Source: Haliclystus octoradiatus
Taxonomy: Eukaryota > Cnidaria > Staurozoa > Stauromedusae > Haliclystidae
NCBI GenBank assembly: GCA_916610825.1
Contig: OU744453.1
Coordinates: forward strand, 2,672,724 to 2,736,723
Direction of reading: 5' to 3'
DNA length: 64,000 nt
Made by a program: the position numbers and the translations under genes. A model generated the notes under the pieces. That model did not search any database. It worked only from the letters and a program-made list of their open reading frames with translations, and was not told the DNA's origin. Positions 1 through 11,689 of the stretch are shown here, one piece after another; the first letter of the stretch is position 1, and each line of letters starts with the position of its first letter.

Positions 1-953
<953 letters not shown>

Positions 954-1500
954 GATTTTTTAGCACGTGTTGAAAATATAGTTTTAATTGTCATCAAGAA
1001 ATTAGCATTGGAAATTTAATTGCCTTGCTCGTTGTTATTTCGTAACCACCAATCTATTTTTCAAGAAACCCTCACTAAAACTTGTTTGTAAATTTAGAGA
1101 TAGGATTTAATATTATAGCTTGTTGTATAGTAAGGATATTATATAGTTTATGTTATAGTTATTTTAATTGTGTCATTTGTAAATTTTACAAAACTGTGTT
1201 TAGGATGATAAAATTATTTATTAAAAACTTACCGACCTAGCAAGCAAACTGTTAAATGAAATAGCACTAGCCTGGCATATTATTTAACATACTAATTCAT
1301 TACAATTCACCAAGCAAGATACAAATCATTTTTTTCGATACGATACTTTATTCTTGTTAATATATTTTAAAACTGACATTTCCTTCATTTCTTCTTTTAT
1401 ACTATATCGTATACCACATCTAATTTTGTATAATTGATTTGATATATTCTTTTTAATTAAATCAAAATTTTTATTTGGTCTTTGATGTTCGAAATTTTAG
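954..1500. other. AT-rich non-coding stretch
   Basis: No reading frame, RNA gene or repeat unit is visible. The last bases form a polypyrimidine tract and AG in front of the mini-exon at 1501, so this is probably the 3' part of an intron of gene copy A. Confidence 0.5.
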
Positions 1501-1525
1501 ATGCGATGTGGACTAGACTCGACAG
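1501..1525 (+). CDS. Copy A: 25-nt mini-exon, probable end of the PAN/apple domain
   Basis: A 25-base open stretch lies between an AG acceptor (…ttttag) and a strong GTAAGT-type donor. Read in phase 0 it gives MRCGLDST plus one base, so it enters in phase 0 and leaves in phase 1. That is what is needed to join a PAN exon ending in phase 0 (as at 45522 in copy C) to phase-1 TSP1 exons (as at 2871). It would also supply the late cysteine that PAN/apple domains pair with their first cysteine; the copy C PAN exon has five. The sequence just downstream (from about 1560) aligns with copy C intron 1 near 45940, which supports the placement. Too short to be certain without transcripts. Confidence 0.5.
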
Positions 1526-2870
1526 GTAAGTCTGGAAAGAAATATTAAAGTCATTAGTGTTATTTGAGATTTCAAACTCCATTATGATTTTAATCAAGAA
1601 AGCCAAAGACATTTCTAAATATTCGAAAGAAAACACAATATTTCGATCTAAAACGTGTCATACATTGAGATGTTGATTTTGTCGGCATATTACTTTTGAT
1701 CCAGAAAAATTAGATACCTCCTGTATGCTGAAATTTTGCTTGAGTTTCACGTAAAAATGAAATCCTTATCATGTAAAGTAAATTTAAGCTAAGGATCAAA
1801 AGGATCAACTAAGGATTGTAGTACAACGTACTGATCCACATTATCGATGATTTTTATTATAAGTACATTTTTCTCAGCTAGAACACAAAATGTTCGAGTT
1901 AAGTATGGTTAGTCTGACCAATCAAAATCTATTTAAATTGAGAATTAATTATCATTTGCTATAATTATTACTATAATAATAATAGGGCTAGATGGTATAG
2001 TTGTATATTTTATTCATTTAACTACTGGCAACACTGCCTGATGGCCAAATAAATCATACTTGTCTATATCAGCTCAGTCGTTCCGTGAAAAGTACATATC
2101 CATAACAATATCAATTAATATAAACATGCATCATGTTAGGTTTCGCCTTTAAAATAATTTGGATGCATTTTACACTGAGTTGGTTAGCCCACCAGTTTTC
2201 CGTTTTTGCCTTAAAATAATTGGAAACCTTTTTGCTCTGGATTGTTTGAGTTTTACCTTTGAAATATCTGAAAGCATTTTTCACTGAGTTGGTTGGCCCA
2301 TGACTATAATAATGATCGGAAAAAATTTATATAACGATAATAAACTATAATAGTTACGCTAGATTTAAAAGGATTAGGAAAACGTAATTTCAGTGATAAT
2401 CTTATTGTTGCCACAACGATGATCAGTTCACAAGAAGATGAATCAACACAAATGCAAGAATATCAGAAGTTCTTCTGTATACAAATGCAGTATCAAAATA
2501 AAAATTATCAATATGATACCTTACTATGTATAACTATAGATACCAGTTTCACTAATAAGTCGTTATAGTGCGATCAAATATTGGGTTCTATTGAATAAAG
2601 CTTTTTAGCACTTATTTTAGTCAATAGAACAGGGCAAATCGTCCTGGACAAAAGATATTTTGGATCGGTATAAGATACGTGTTTATAAAGTTAAGTTCCG
2701 TATAAAGTATGCTATGGTATCCAGAGCTGGGTGATATAGATTTTATACAGTTTATAAAAGGCAATCCAAACTAGTATAAAGAACACGTTTTTTCATAGAC
2801 AATTTTTCTGAATGTAATATATTGTTTAAAGCCATTGTCATTTCATTGATTATGTTTTGTTTTTGACAAG
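1526..2870. other. Copy A intron between mini-exon and first TSP1 exon
   Basis: AT-rich and without a convincing reading frame. Positions 1565-1600 resemble copy C near 45940. It contains the three-unit repeat at 2139-2300 and ends in a pyrimidine-rich tract and AAG acceptor before 2871. Confidence 0.5.
2139..2300. repeat. Three imperfect ~50-60 bp direct repeats
   Basis: Three diverged units follow each other. Each starts with a tttNcctttaaaat-like stretch; the first and third end in cactgagttggtt(a/g)gccca. The middle unit is the most diverged. Intronic minisatellite of no known function. Confidence 0.6.
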
Positions 2871-3041
2871 TGAATGGTAATTGGTCTGAATCCAATGTAA
2901 GTATTGGATGTAATGTTACCTGTGGTGGTGGTGTCATGGAATTGGAACGAAAATGTGATAACCCGAAACCCGATTGTAATGGTTCTCCGTGTATTGGTCC
3001 GTCTCGAATAACATCTGTTTGTGGCGTAATTCCGTGTCCAG
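2871..3041 (+). CDS. Copy A: TSP1-repeat exon a
   Basis: A 171-bp phase 1-1 exon between an AAG acceptor and a G|GTAATG donor, encoding one thrombospondin type 1 repeat of about 57 residues. The frame opens VNGNWSESN, contains CNVTCGGG (the CSxTCGxG core of TSP1), then four further cysteines, and ends IPCPG. TSP1 repeats are extracellular, disulphide-bonded adhesion modules that often carry C-mannosyl and O-fucosyl sugars. Only one of the usual two or three tryptophans remains. It has the same length as the first TSP1 exon of copy C (48313-48483), but the sequences are well diverged, so these two may not be products of the recent duplication. Confidence 0.8.
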
Positions 3042-3709
3042 GTAATGCATGCTTCAAGACTAAGATCATCATCAAACTTTCAACATCAATCATTTATTAA
3101 GAGACTGATAAGTTTTAGAATACATTTTTTTCACAGAACTGGTTTACGTAACAAACAAATTCATACATATAATACAATTCATTACAATAAAACGGTCAAA
3201 TATGTATCTACAATTACAACGTTGATTAGATATACTCAACTGTTAAGATTCATTCCTTTTAATCGTATGTAGATGCTTATGCTTCTCTAGGGGACTTTAT
3301 AAACTTTTTATTTTGAAACCTCGATCATTGTAGACGTTAAATAATTCCACTTGTGAGCACCATAACGTTGAAATGAATGGCAATGGCATGAATTGATGTC
3401 GTTATGGGTGGAGGGGGTTTGTTTTGGAGTTCTGCTGTTGTTGAAATCTGGAAAGCAGAGGAGATCCTAGATGGAATTTAAGTTTTTGAGTGAGCATTAC
3501 GTAGTTTGAGGATCTTTGAATGGAATAATTGAAAACTGTAGTTAACCAATCAAATCATTAAGACGCATTTGAAAATATGTCAAGTTTCATAAGAAGAACT
3601 AATATACTTATTGAACAGTAATATATTACTCCCGATTTTATAATGAATATTGATTCATTAATTAATTGATCTTCATACAAAGTCAAAATACGTTAATATT
3701 TTTTTGTAA
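3042..3709. other. Intron sequence without visible features
   Basis: Start of the very long copy A intron between exon a (2871) and exon b (12425). I see no reading frame, RNA gene or repeat here. The mobile DNA that follows accounts for most of the intron. Confidence 0.5.
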
Positions 3710-4855
3710 TGTTCTCGCTCTAAACCTATAGTTTTCCCACCTTCGGTGGTGACAGACGTGTTTTAATGAACTCCTGAACACAAACAAAATTGTTGAAATT
3801 AATTTCTAAATTTTATCTTCTTTTACTTATACCTTTTACATTTCTTTAATACTACTACATATTTATTTTATTATAACGAGTTCTGTTTTATACATATGCT
3901 TTGATTAAAGTCTTTCTCTATGTCTTTCATACTCTGGAGTATGATTTACTAATTATTTTATATTACACCAAACTATTGTTTCAATTACGTACAGAAGGGA
4001 TCAAGTGTTACAATTTCGGACGGCTACTGCTAAAGCAACATCGATTTTCAATATCAACAACTCGTTTAGAAAGAAGTAGCGGAAAAGAGTGAGAAGAGGA
4101 GGTAGATTGAGCACCAACTATTCATCAATTAAAAAACCGTTGTCTGATCACAATAACTCTATCACCCCCATTTGACTCTTCACTAGCTCATAGTATCAAT
4201 TCGGCGGTCCAGGTTTGTTTACTAAATACTCGATCAATTAGAAACAAAACACATATGATCAAGGATTTCATAGTTTAAAATCTTATTGAAATTTTTGCGA
4301 TCATTGCTTGATGAAGATTATTCTAATCGCCGTAAACAACTAATGTCTTACCGGTTACAATTTTCATCATAATCCTTGCATAGAAAATAGAGGTGGTGGC
4401 GTTGACTTAATTGTGAAAAATCGTTACAAAGTCAAAAATCTGGCACCCAATATTTTTGACAACTCTTTATAGAGTTTACTGACCATCTACTATCATTCTC
4501 ATCGACCAGTCTTCGATTTGTAATTGTGTATAGACCAGCATCATCCCAAAAATGGCCGAAATGGTTTTACTTTCATCAATGAAATCAGCGGCTTTCCTGA
4601 AAACATAATCACGTCAACAACACCCCTTTTAAAATAGACCCATTCAATTTCCAACTTATAAATGAGTCATCCTCTACACGGTTTGTTGATCTTCTCAAAT
4701 CATTCAACTTACAGCAACATGTGAAGGAGTTCACTCATACAGGTGGTAATATACTAGATTTAATAATATCAAGAAGCAACGATAACACTGTAAAAAATGT
4801 GAAACTGTAGCAGCCTATGATATCGAGACCATCATGCAATATTTTTTGAAGTACT

Positions 4856-5677
4856 TTGCCTATGAAGAAGACGTACTTTCAAAGAAAACGCATAATCTAT
4901 CACAAACTAAAATCCATAGATAAAAAAGTTTCCTTCGCCAAAGATATTGAACAATATGGGAACATATTGAAAAACAACAAACTCAGTAGTGTCTGTGATT
5001 ACTCTGAATGCTATGATCAAACTTTGAATGACCTGCTAGATACCCATTCTCCTGATAAAAGCAAAACAGTAACATTTAAGCCTGCTGCTCCTTGTTACAC
5101 TGTCGAGATTAGACTAGAAAAAGCGAAAAGGAGAAAGCTCGAGCGTATATGGCGAAAAAGTAGAATTTCAATTGTTAAACAGAATTACACTGACCAAGGT
5201 AAAAATGTCAATAGGTTGATTTATGAATCAATGATGCATTTTTATCAAGGTTCTATTGATTCTAACAAAAACAACCAATACCAATTATTCCAATCAATGA
5301 GCAAAATGTTAATCACAAAGCGTGATATAAAGCTACCATCATACGACAATTCGTTACAACTTACTGAAATATTTTCAGATTTTTTCAATGGCAAGATCCA
5401 GCTAATACCTGAAAATTTCAATCTTCAAGCGTCATCCTACGTACTTGACACTCACGAATGCAGTGTTACAAGTGAACTTGAAGAACTTGCTATGACTATA
5501 CTGATAGAGTTAGCTTCCCTACTTTGTTCATTGTCTGCAAAATCATGTAGATTAGATCAACTGCCAGGTTCACTCATGAAACATTGTTATCGATCATTAC
5601 TACCTATATTAACTGACATCGTCAACTTCTCCTCTGACACCTTATCCGTACCTACTAATTTCAAAAAAGCATACTAA
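4856..5677 (+). pseudogene. LINE A: EN-RT linker part of ORF2
   Basis: An open frame of up to 273 residues encodes the region between endonuclease and polymerase of an L2/CR1-type ORF2. Signature stretches are LLDTHSPDKSKTVTFKPAAP, the basic KAKRRKLERIWRKS, and the later IFSDFFNGKI. It ends VPTNFKKAY just before the expected start of the polymerase fingers. The SINE at 5702 splits the coding region immediately after it. Upstream endonuclease sequence is present only in broken frames. Confidence 0.75.
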
Positions 5678-5701
5678 ACCCAATCACTGATAAAGTAAAA
5701 G

Positions 5702-6053
5702 TAATGTCGACGGTGTCGCCCTACCGAAGGTACCCGTACCACTCCTCAAATTCTAGAGGAGTGGCTCTTTTCGCAATGATGTTAAACGCTCCTTAGATCT
5801 CAGCCGCGACACTGCAGATCAATTTCAACAAATTTCATGGCAGATAGGCCTTGATTGTCAATGCGCAACGATGCACCGCAGCTACTCACAATGCAATTCC
5901 TTTCGAACCATTCCATCCGCCATCCTTAGATGGTACTCCTTTGATTTTCAGATAAAGTCAAGGCCGAGTTGACCTGAGGATGATTTGAACCACAGTCGAT
6001 CAGTTATGATACGATCTGAAGTTCGGTTGCTCTGCCAACTGAGCTAATCACCC
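5702..6053 (-). mobile_element. tRNA-derived SINE inserted in LINE A
   Basis: On the minus strand the element starts with a tRNA-like head. An A box lies at 6029-6047 (TTAGCTCAGTTGGCAGAGC) and a B box at 5981-5991 (GGTTCAAATCA), the internal promoter of RNA polymerase III. A unique body and a tail follow. It is flanked by imperfect direct repeats, atcactgataaagtaaaag at 5683-5701 and a close match at 6054-6076. The LINE reading frame resumes after it (NYRPI…), proving insertion into the older LINE. Its tail is shared with the insertion at 58969. Confidence 0.85.
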
Positions 6054-6085
6054 ATCACTGATGAAAAGTAAAAAGATCAAGAAGC

Positions 6086-7263
6086 CTTACTAATTATCGA
6101 CCAATTTTAAATCTATCGTTTATTGCCAAAGCAGCAGGAAAAGTAGTAGTGGTTCGTCTCAATGATCATCTTTAAAATGACAAATGTTGCAAGAGATATT
6201 TCAATCTGCATACAAGCAGTTCCGTAGCACAGAGACCGCACTAACAGGAATATTCAAAATGACATTCTTTGTCCAATAGAAAACAGCCAAAGCGTAATTC
6301 TAACACTACAGTACTTGACCTATAGGCAGCATTCGAAACTGTCGATCACAAAATATTACTCGACTAACTGGAGAATCGCTATAATGGAGTAACAGGTAGA
6401 GCTTTGAATTGGTTTAAATCGTATTTATCAAATCGCATACAGACTGTCGAAGTAGAATAAAATCGTCATCTCCTCGTCCTATGACCTGTGGTGTACCTCA
6501 AGGCTCTGTACATGGACCATTGACATGGCAAATGACACGGAGATGTATATGTCATTCAGTTCTAATTTCCATTTCCAGCCATTTCCGAGTCAAGAATGAA
6601 GTGCTGCATCAATGATATTGAGATATGGATGATACTAAATCGATTAAAATTGAACAATGAGAAACCAGAAGCTCTTGTCTTTAACGCCTCACATCGACCA
6701 ATACCATCTGTAGACACAATCAAAATTGGGCATAATGAAATCCCTGCATCGAAAAAAACAAAGACCATTGCAAGAACAGTGCATGACTAGACAAAAAAAT
6801 GTCAATGAATACACAAGCCAATAGCATTTGTGCTTCAGCTTCCTACCGCCTCAAAAACATTAACAAAATCAAAAAATACACTTCATTCGATCATTGTGCA
6901 ATATTAATACATGCCTTCATTACATCAAAACTTTACTACTGTAATTTACTTCTAGGGGGCATAAATAATAACCAATTATGCAAACTACAACGCTGTCAAA
7001 ATGCTGCAGCAGTTGTACTGACGTCAACCAAAGTTCGAGATCATATTATACCTGCTCTCAGTGACTTGCACTGGCTCAATGTCGAACATCGCATTATTTT
7101 TAAAATTCTTATCACAACGTACAAAGTCTTAAACAACGTGGCACCAATCTACCTGAAAAATCTTAAATTCCATACAAATTTCCATCAAATCAAGAACTGC
7201 TATGCATTGAATGAATTTAAGTCAAAAGCAAAAAAACAATTATTCATAATGCCAAATTTATGA
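6086..7263 (+). pseudogene. LINE A: reverse transcriptase and C-terminal domain, broken
   Basis: After the SINE the frame continues with NYRPILNLSF (fingers), AAFETVDHKILL (palm region A), a degenerate VPQGS segment and MANDTEMYMSF in place of the YADDTQLYLSF active-site motif; the first catalytic Asp has become Asn. Two further open pieces (6596-6790 and 6799-7263) hold the usual L2 C-terminal motifs, such as ILIHAFITSKLYYCN, LQRCQNAAA and LHWLNVEHRIIFKI. Several stops separate the pieces, so it is non-functional. Confidence 0.8.
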
Positions 7264-7405
7264 TCTTTATTTTATTTCAATCCATAGTTCCTAAGAAAAA
7301 AAAGAAAAAAAATTATGCAGTATTAACAAATAAGTATTGTACACTTTTACATAATATTGTAAAGCGCTTTTGGATTAATACTAGAAAGAACGCTACAGAA
7401 ATGTA

Positions 7406-7443
<38 letters not shown>

Positions 7444-7536
7444 AATCAGTCAAATACTTTGCACCATCACGATGCCCCTCTAAACGAAATCTTTTGACGA
7501 CTACACAAAAGTATTGCGTCAATTATTTCTGTTAAA

Positions 7537-7660
7537 CAACCATTTATCTCTCACATAGTTTCAAATAAAAATGCTTTGTCAAAGCTTAAGCAGTCCACAC
7601 TTTTTGATTCTTTTGCTAAAAAGGTATGCCCAGAATCAAAGTGTAGTAGTCATTTAGACG
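7537..7660. repeat. Inverted duplicate of the 8305-8436 segment
   Basis: About 120 bp, from ctgttaaacaaccatttatc to gacgatgcaa, recur almost exactly in reverse orientation at 8305-8436. There they cover the junction between the OTU-like frame and the start of the hAT-type frame. The arm at 7537 lies just past the truncated end of the hAT-type frame, so the pair forms a foldback with a loop of about 640 bp. Confidence 0.8.
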
Positions 7661-8388
7661 ATGCAAATAAGCCGGGCCTTGTTTTTTTCAAGATGTTGCT
7701 GTTTAGTGGTACTATTCTTGACGCTAATACCTAATCTTTTCTGTTCAATGAATCTCCGGAATTCTATTGCCCGAGCAGTGGCAATTGAATGGACTGGAGA
7801 TTTTAAATCATGGTCTTGAAAGTAGGGTATTGCTTTTTGCCAATTCTTGAATGGCAACGAAAGAAGCCGCTCAATTCTGCATCCATTGAAAGAAGAATCA
7901 CTGCGGTTCCCAGAAAGAACACAGTTGATGCAAAAAGCACCATCTAGGAGAGCAGAATATGCCAGCCATAAAAATGAAAATAACCATACATATCTAAAAC
8001 GTCTACGCTGGCCAGTTAAGGGGAATACATAATTCTGCTCTGGTTTCCAATGATTGCAGAGAAGATCATATCGTTGCTCATCATAAATATTATCGTTTGA
8101 AATAAATCGACTTATGTCATTAGGGAACTCACAAACAAGAGGAACAGAATAATAGTGAGAAACATTTTGTGACGCAACAGATTTAAAACTAGGCTGAATA
8201 ACATCAGGAGTATCAAGAATATTAGGAGTACTAGTATAAGGTTTAACACATGCAATAACATGGTCCACAACCTGAGGAATTTCAATTGAAGATGACATTG
8301 CATCGTCTAAATGACTACTACGCTTTGATTCTGGGCATACCTTTTTAGCAAAAGAATCAAAAAGTGTGGACTGCTTACGCTTTGACAA
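7654..8388 (-). pseudogene. N-terminal fragment of a hAT-type transposase with TTF-type zinc finger
   Basis: The frame begins LSKRKQSTLFDSFAKK with no good ATG. It contains WKPEQNYVFPLTGQRRRF, then a WL…FLWLAYSALLDGAFCINC stretch. A W-x-P…G-x-RRF block followed by WL-x-YS…DGAFC-x-x-C is characteristic of the TTF/ZMYM1-like zinc-finger region of hAT-superfamily transposases. Only about 240 of the expected 600-800 residues are present, and the catalytic RNase H-like core is missing. It ends in an inverted duplicate of its own start (7537-7660). Function lost. Confidence 0.65.
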
Positions 8389-8439
8389 AGCATTTTTTAT
8401 TTGAAACTATATGAGAGATAAATGGTTGTTTAACAGAAT

Positions 8440-9768
8440 TAATCTCAGTAGAATCATCATGTTTCTCTACCGAAATAGCCCAAGGATTGTGGGGAAAGTA
8501 AGTGGAAATCCAATCTATTACTGCTTTATCAGGCATGCCGGAAGTAAAGCACACAGGAACAAAGTGATTTTTACGTTAAGGAATTTTAAATGAGTCTATG
8601 TAATCCAGAGGAATTGCAGCACATCTAAAAAAGTGGAGACGTCCATCACATGCATCCAGTTTAAGATCAGGGAATATTGTGCAATTAAACATTACTGAAA
8701 GCGAATTATCAATGGGGTCTTTTGGGAAAGAGGACTCTACAGGTATTCGAAGGGCATTTGACAGAGCTAAAACACACATAAATGAGGACCACTGGTGGCT
8801 ACTTGAATTGTGAATTGATCCATCTGCTTAGGTCATTTTTGTCAAAAGTTGAAAGAGCAAGATCTGACAAGCACTTGGAGAAAGCATTATGAAAATTACG
8901 TATAGCACCTTTTCCATGTTACTCAACAATTGTTGGATGGTTCACATAAAAGTTTGCATTGCAAAATAATTCTATACTTGTTACAGCACGAAGATAAGGG
9001 GCCAGTTTTTCAGTTTTGCAAAGTGCAATTGAACATGCATTGTTAAGGCAATTTCCATCAGCAGAGGTCCTAAAAAGAGAAAATTAGCCAAACCTATGAG
9101 CTCAGCAAATTGAATTTGCTAATGTAACTTCTGAAATGCCAGAAGAAAATTTGAGAAAAATCAATTAATTATTTTCAACAGAGCAAAAGAAAAAGAAAAA
9201 TTTAAGTCCATGGAAATCTCATTGATTTTTGTTTATAAACTTGAAATTTGTTCAAGTGCTACATATGTTACAAATTCACTAAACCTTTTCAATTTGAGAA
9301 GGAAAATTAGGCCTATGAAATCAGTTTGGCTTGGCCCTAACTATATATTGGATGAAAAAGATAAGAAGTGCTCAACACAATGTGTTGTTAAATTATCTTG
9401 ATAACAATAACAAAAATTCATATTCAGCAACAGATAAATTCCTACCAGACAGGATCGCGATTTGCTGCACGTGCACGCTCTGATGATGGAAATTGTAACT
9501 CTGGGAAATCACATATTTCCAAATCTTCTGGCACATCGCGAATTTTTCCTTTTCTTTCAAAATACTTCAAAATCTCAACTCCACAAATTATTTGGAACCC
9601 TTTCATCTTCGTAACTTTCTCATCAAAGGAAAGATCGTCATTTGAAAGAATGCTTTCAATGTCTAACAAAAGGGGTAATCCTTTGATAGTCGCCATTGTG
9701 AATCTGTGAATTTTGATCAAGTAATCAAAAGGAGGCTTACTCATATTGTATTGTTTCTCGTTTCGCAT
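8440..9768 (-). pseudogene. OTU-like domain gene of transposon type, decayed
   Basis: The minus strand gives a spliced frame. Residues from MSKPPFDYLIKIHRF to AANRDPVW lie at 9442-9768. A GTAGG donor near 9438 and a TTTTTAG acceptor near 9072 then join TG|G into TSADGNCLNNACSIALCK, the catalytic Asp-Gly-x-Cys block of OTU-like cysteine proteases. About 40 residues later comes an NANFYVNHP motif, and NHFVPVC near 8570 would be the OTU histidine block. At least one stop (after NHPTIVE) and one frameshift near 8800 break it. OTU-like frames of this kind are common in invertebrate transposon-associated genes. The frame runs up to the hAT-type frame on the same strand. Confidence 0.55.
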
Positions 9769-10075
9769 GACGACATCACGAAGCTCGATTTTATTACTAA
9801 CATGTTTTTAGGGGTGCAAACTGGTGCGAAAGATGCTAGGAATGTGAGATAGAGCACTCTGATTGGTTTCTTATCGAGTACTCTGCTCGGAATGCAGCAG
9901 AAACGTCATCCTACTGGTGCAAAATCGAGCCAAACTATTGGATGAGAAATCAGACTGGATCGAAAATATGATCATTGATTGGCAGAAATAGGAAAAAGTA
10001 CTGTGCATAGACAGACCAATCAGACAACGCTTTTAAACAATTTCGATGCTACTTTCAAGCTACTACGAGCAAACA
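9750..10075. repeat. Left arm of a diverged inverted repeat (partner 11690-12040)
   Basis: The block containing ggggtgcaaactggtgcg, agagcact, gaaatcagactggat and attggcagaaata recurs in reverse complement at about 11690-12040. The match is imperfect but collinear over about 300 bp. The arms enclose the PLE fragments at 10.2-11.5 kb. The left arm covers the 5' flank of the OTU-like frame, so an inverted duplication of that element is likely. Confidence 0.65.
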
Positions 10076-10249
10076 TGAGTCCATTACGTAAACAAAACTT
10101 TCTAAACAGAATATTTAACCATGATTTAACAAAAAGCGTTGTTTTCAGAAAGGAGAAGTTATGAAAGAGAGATATTAAAAAGGGAAGCGGCGCCATCAAA
10201 GCTTTAATTTCTTGACTGGTGCGAGCGCTCCTTTTGCACCAGCCTGGAT

Positions 10250-10415
10250 CCGACCCTGATCAAAGCAATTTTTGCATTTTTCAATTATACTAGAAGAGAA
10301 TGTCGAAGATACGATGCAATAGCTGATCCGCAATGTCCGTCAATGCGTTGACGTAATTGTTGGCAAGTGAAGCCAACGTAACATGCATCACACAAGTCAC
10401 ATTGAAATCAATAGT
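10250..10415 (-). pseudogene. PLE fragment: GIY-YIG region, minus strand
   Basis: The reverse complement reads FQCDLCDACYVGFTCQQLRQ and continues IDGHCGSAIASYLRHS, nearly identical to the plus-strand copy at 10849. This is the start of a C-terminal GIY-YIG endonuclease domain of a Penelope-like element. It is truncated at both ends and carries a stop after RHSLLV. It sits head-to-head with the longer fragment that follows. Confidence 0.7.
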
Positions 10416-10479
10416 CAAAGCAGGAGTTTACAAATAATATAATTGAAACTAGTCTTTATCACACAGCTACTTGTAACAG

Positions 10480-11175
10480 TCTGTTAAATTTTCAGAGTCA
10501 TGTAGATTCTAGTTATAAAAATGCATTATTGATTACCATGCTTGATCGTGCTCATCGGCTCTTATCAACCGATAAAAACTTTGATGAAGAATGTGTAATA
10601 ATACGTAGTAGATGTTTAGCTTTTAGAGTCAATTCATTGAGTTTTATATCAACAAATTTGAAAAGCAGTTTGTTGAAGGTACGGTTGATCTGCCAGTCGA
10701 AAGCAGGAGTAAAAATGATATTAACATAACTTTACCCTCTAAGGAACAAGTTTCAGCAAATACATCGAAAAAACAATTATCAAATTTAAGTGGTAATATC
10801 GGCCAAGTTGTAAGACCGATTTTTAATACTAAAAAACTAGTCGATGATTTGCGATTACGTGAGCCCAAGCCACCACTCTGGTCTCGTCAATGCGTTTTCT
10901 ATTGTATTCAATGTGACTTGTGTGATGCAAGTTATGTTGGCTTCACTTGCCAACAATTACGTCAACATATTGACGGACATAGCGGATCAGCTATTGGATC
11001 GCATCTTCGACATTCTCATAGTATCACTGTCCGTGATTGCCATAAAAATTACAGAGGAATTAAAAAATGCAAAATTCGCTTTGATTGCCTTATTTATGAA
11101 ATGCTTGCGGTTCGGCCGATCAAGCCTACACTCAACACACAATTAGATTCTGTGAAATCCCGGCTCTTTGTTTAA
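10480..11175 (+). pseudogene. PLE fragment: polymerase thumb and GIY-YIG endonuclease
   Basis: The frame contains ITMLDRAHRLLSTDKNFDEE (end of the reverse transcriptase) and, after frame breaks, VRPIFNTKKLVDDLRLREPK. The endonuclease follows with CDLCDASYVGFTCQQLRQHI and SAIGSHLRHSHS, ending KPTLNTQLDSVKSRLFV. The order RT thumb, CxxC, YVG-type GIY-YIG, HLR…H and NTQ-rich end is that of canonical endonuclease-bearing PLEs. It is a different, more decayed family than the PLE at 21555. 5' truncated. Confidence 0.75.
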
Positions 11176-11334
11176 TAATTAGCACTCTTTTGTTATAATT
11201 TTCGCTGTATTTAGATTCACTATAAATATAAAAATAATGTATATAGTAATAATATTAGATATATTAAAACTTAATATTGGCAATTGGATAGTGCTCAATG
11301 CTAGTGAATATCAGAGCGTAAATAGTAAAAATAA

Positions 11335-11505
11335 TGAGAAGGTCAAGAAAGACACATTCTTTCGTTGTAACTCCAAGTTTCACGTTATTAAACGATCATC
11401 AGACACCAAATACTTGTCAACGATTATTTGTCGTCTGATGATCGCTTAATAACATGAAACTTGGAGTTACAACCAAAGAATATGTCTTTCTTGACTTTCT
11501 CATTA
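11335..11505. repeat. 70-bp foldback with hammerhead-like cores in both arms (PLE terminal sequence)
   Basis: Arms 11335-11404 and 11433-11505 are near-perfect inverted repeats around a 28-bp spacer. Each arm, read toward the outside, starts GTCTGATGATCG, has a short potential helix (CGTT…AACG in the left arm), then GAAAC, and ends near AAAGAAT(G/A)TGTC. This matches the hammerhead segment of the PLE at 21311-21373 position for position. A related CTGACGA…GCGAAA string follows at about 11560-11595. These are probably the ends of two PLE copies joined in opposite orientation. Confidence 0.6.
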
Positions 11506-11689
11506 TTATTACTTTAGATTCACTATATATATTTTGTAAATTTCCTTTATCACTCTCTTGCCTGACGATGAAATTATGAAGATAGCGAAATATTGAGAAG
11601 AAATCTAATTAGATTCAATTTATTTTGGAAATGATATGTAGTCATATTGAAAACCGCGTCATTGTGACGAGGTTATGTCTAGTTTATGT

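Larger units (their letters stand above)
3710..7440 (+). mobile_element. Decayed L2-like LINE (LINE A)
   Basis: The start is placed by a GC-rich segment at about 3730-3760 (ccaccttcggtggtgac, then gacgtg) that matches the 5' region of the LINE at 16.2 kb. Pieces in order: endonuclease remnants from 4205 (NTRSIRNK), an EN-RT linker frame at 4856-5677, a SINE insertion at 5702-6053, a broken reverse transcriptase and C-terminal domain at 6086-7263, and a 3' end with aaagcgctttt followed by (TTA)n at about 7409-7438. A GCGCT-containing tail ending in a microsatellite is typical of the L2/CR1 group. Many stops and frameshifts show that it is dead. Confidence 0.8.

Noticed and set aside
6029..6047. 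A tRNA gene on the minus strand
   Set aside because: A and B boxes are present, but no cloverleaf with a proper acceptor stem can be formed; it is a SINE head.
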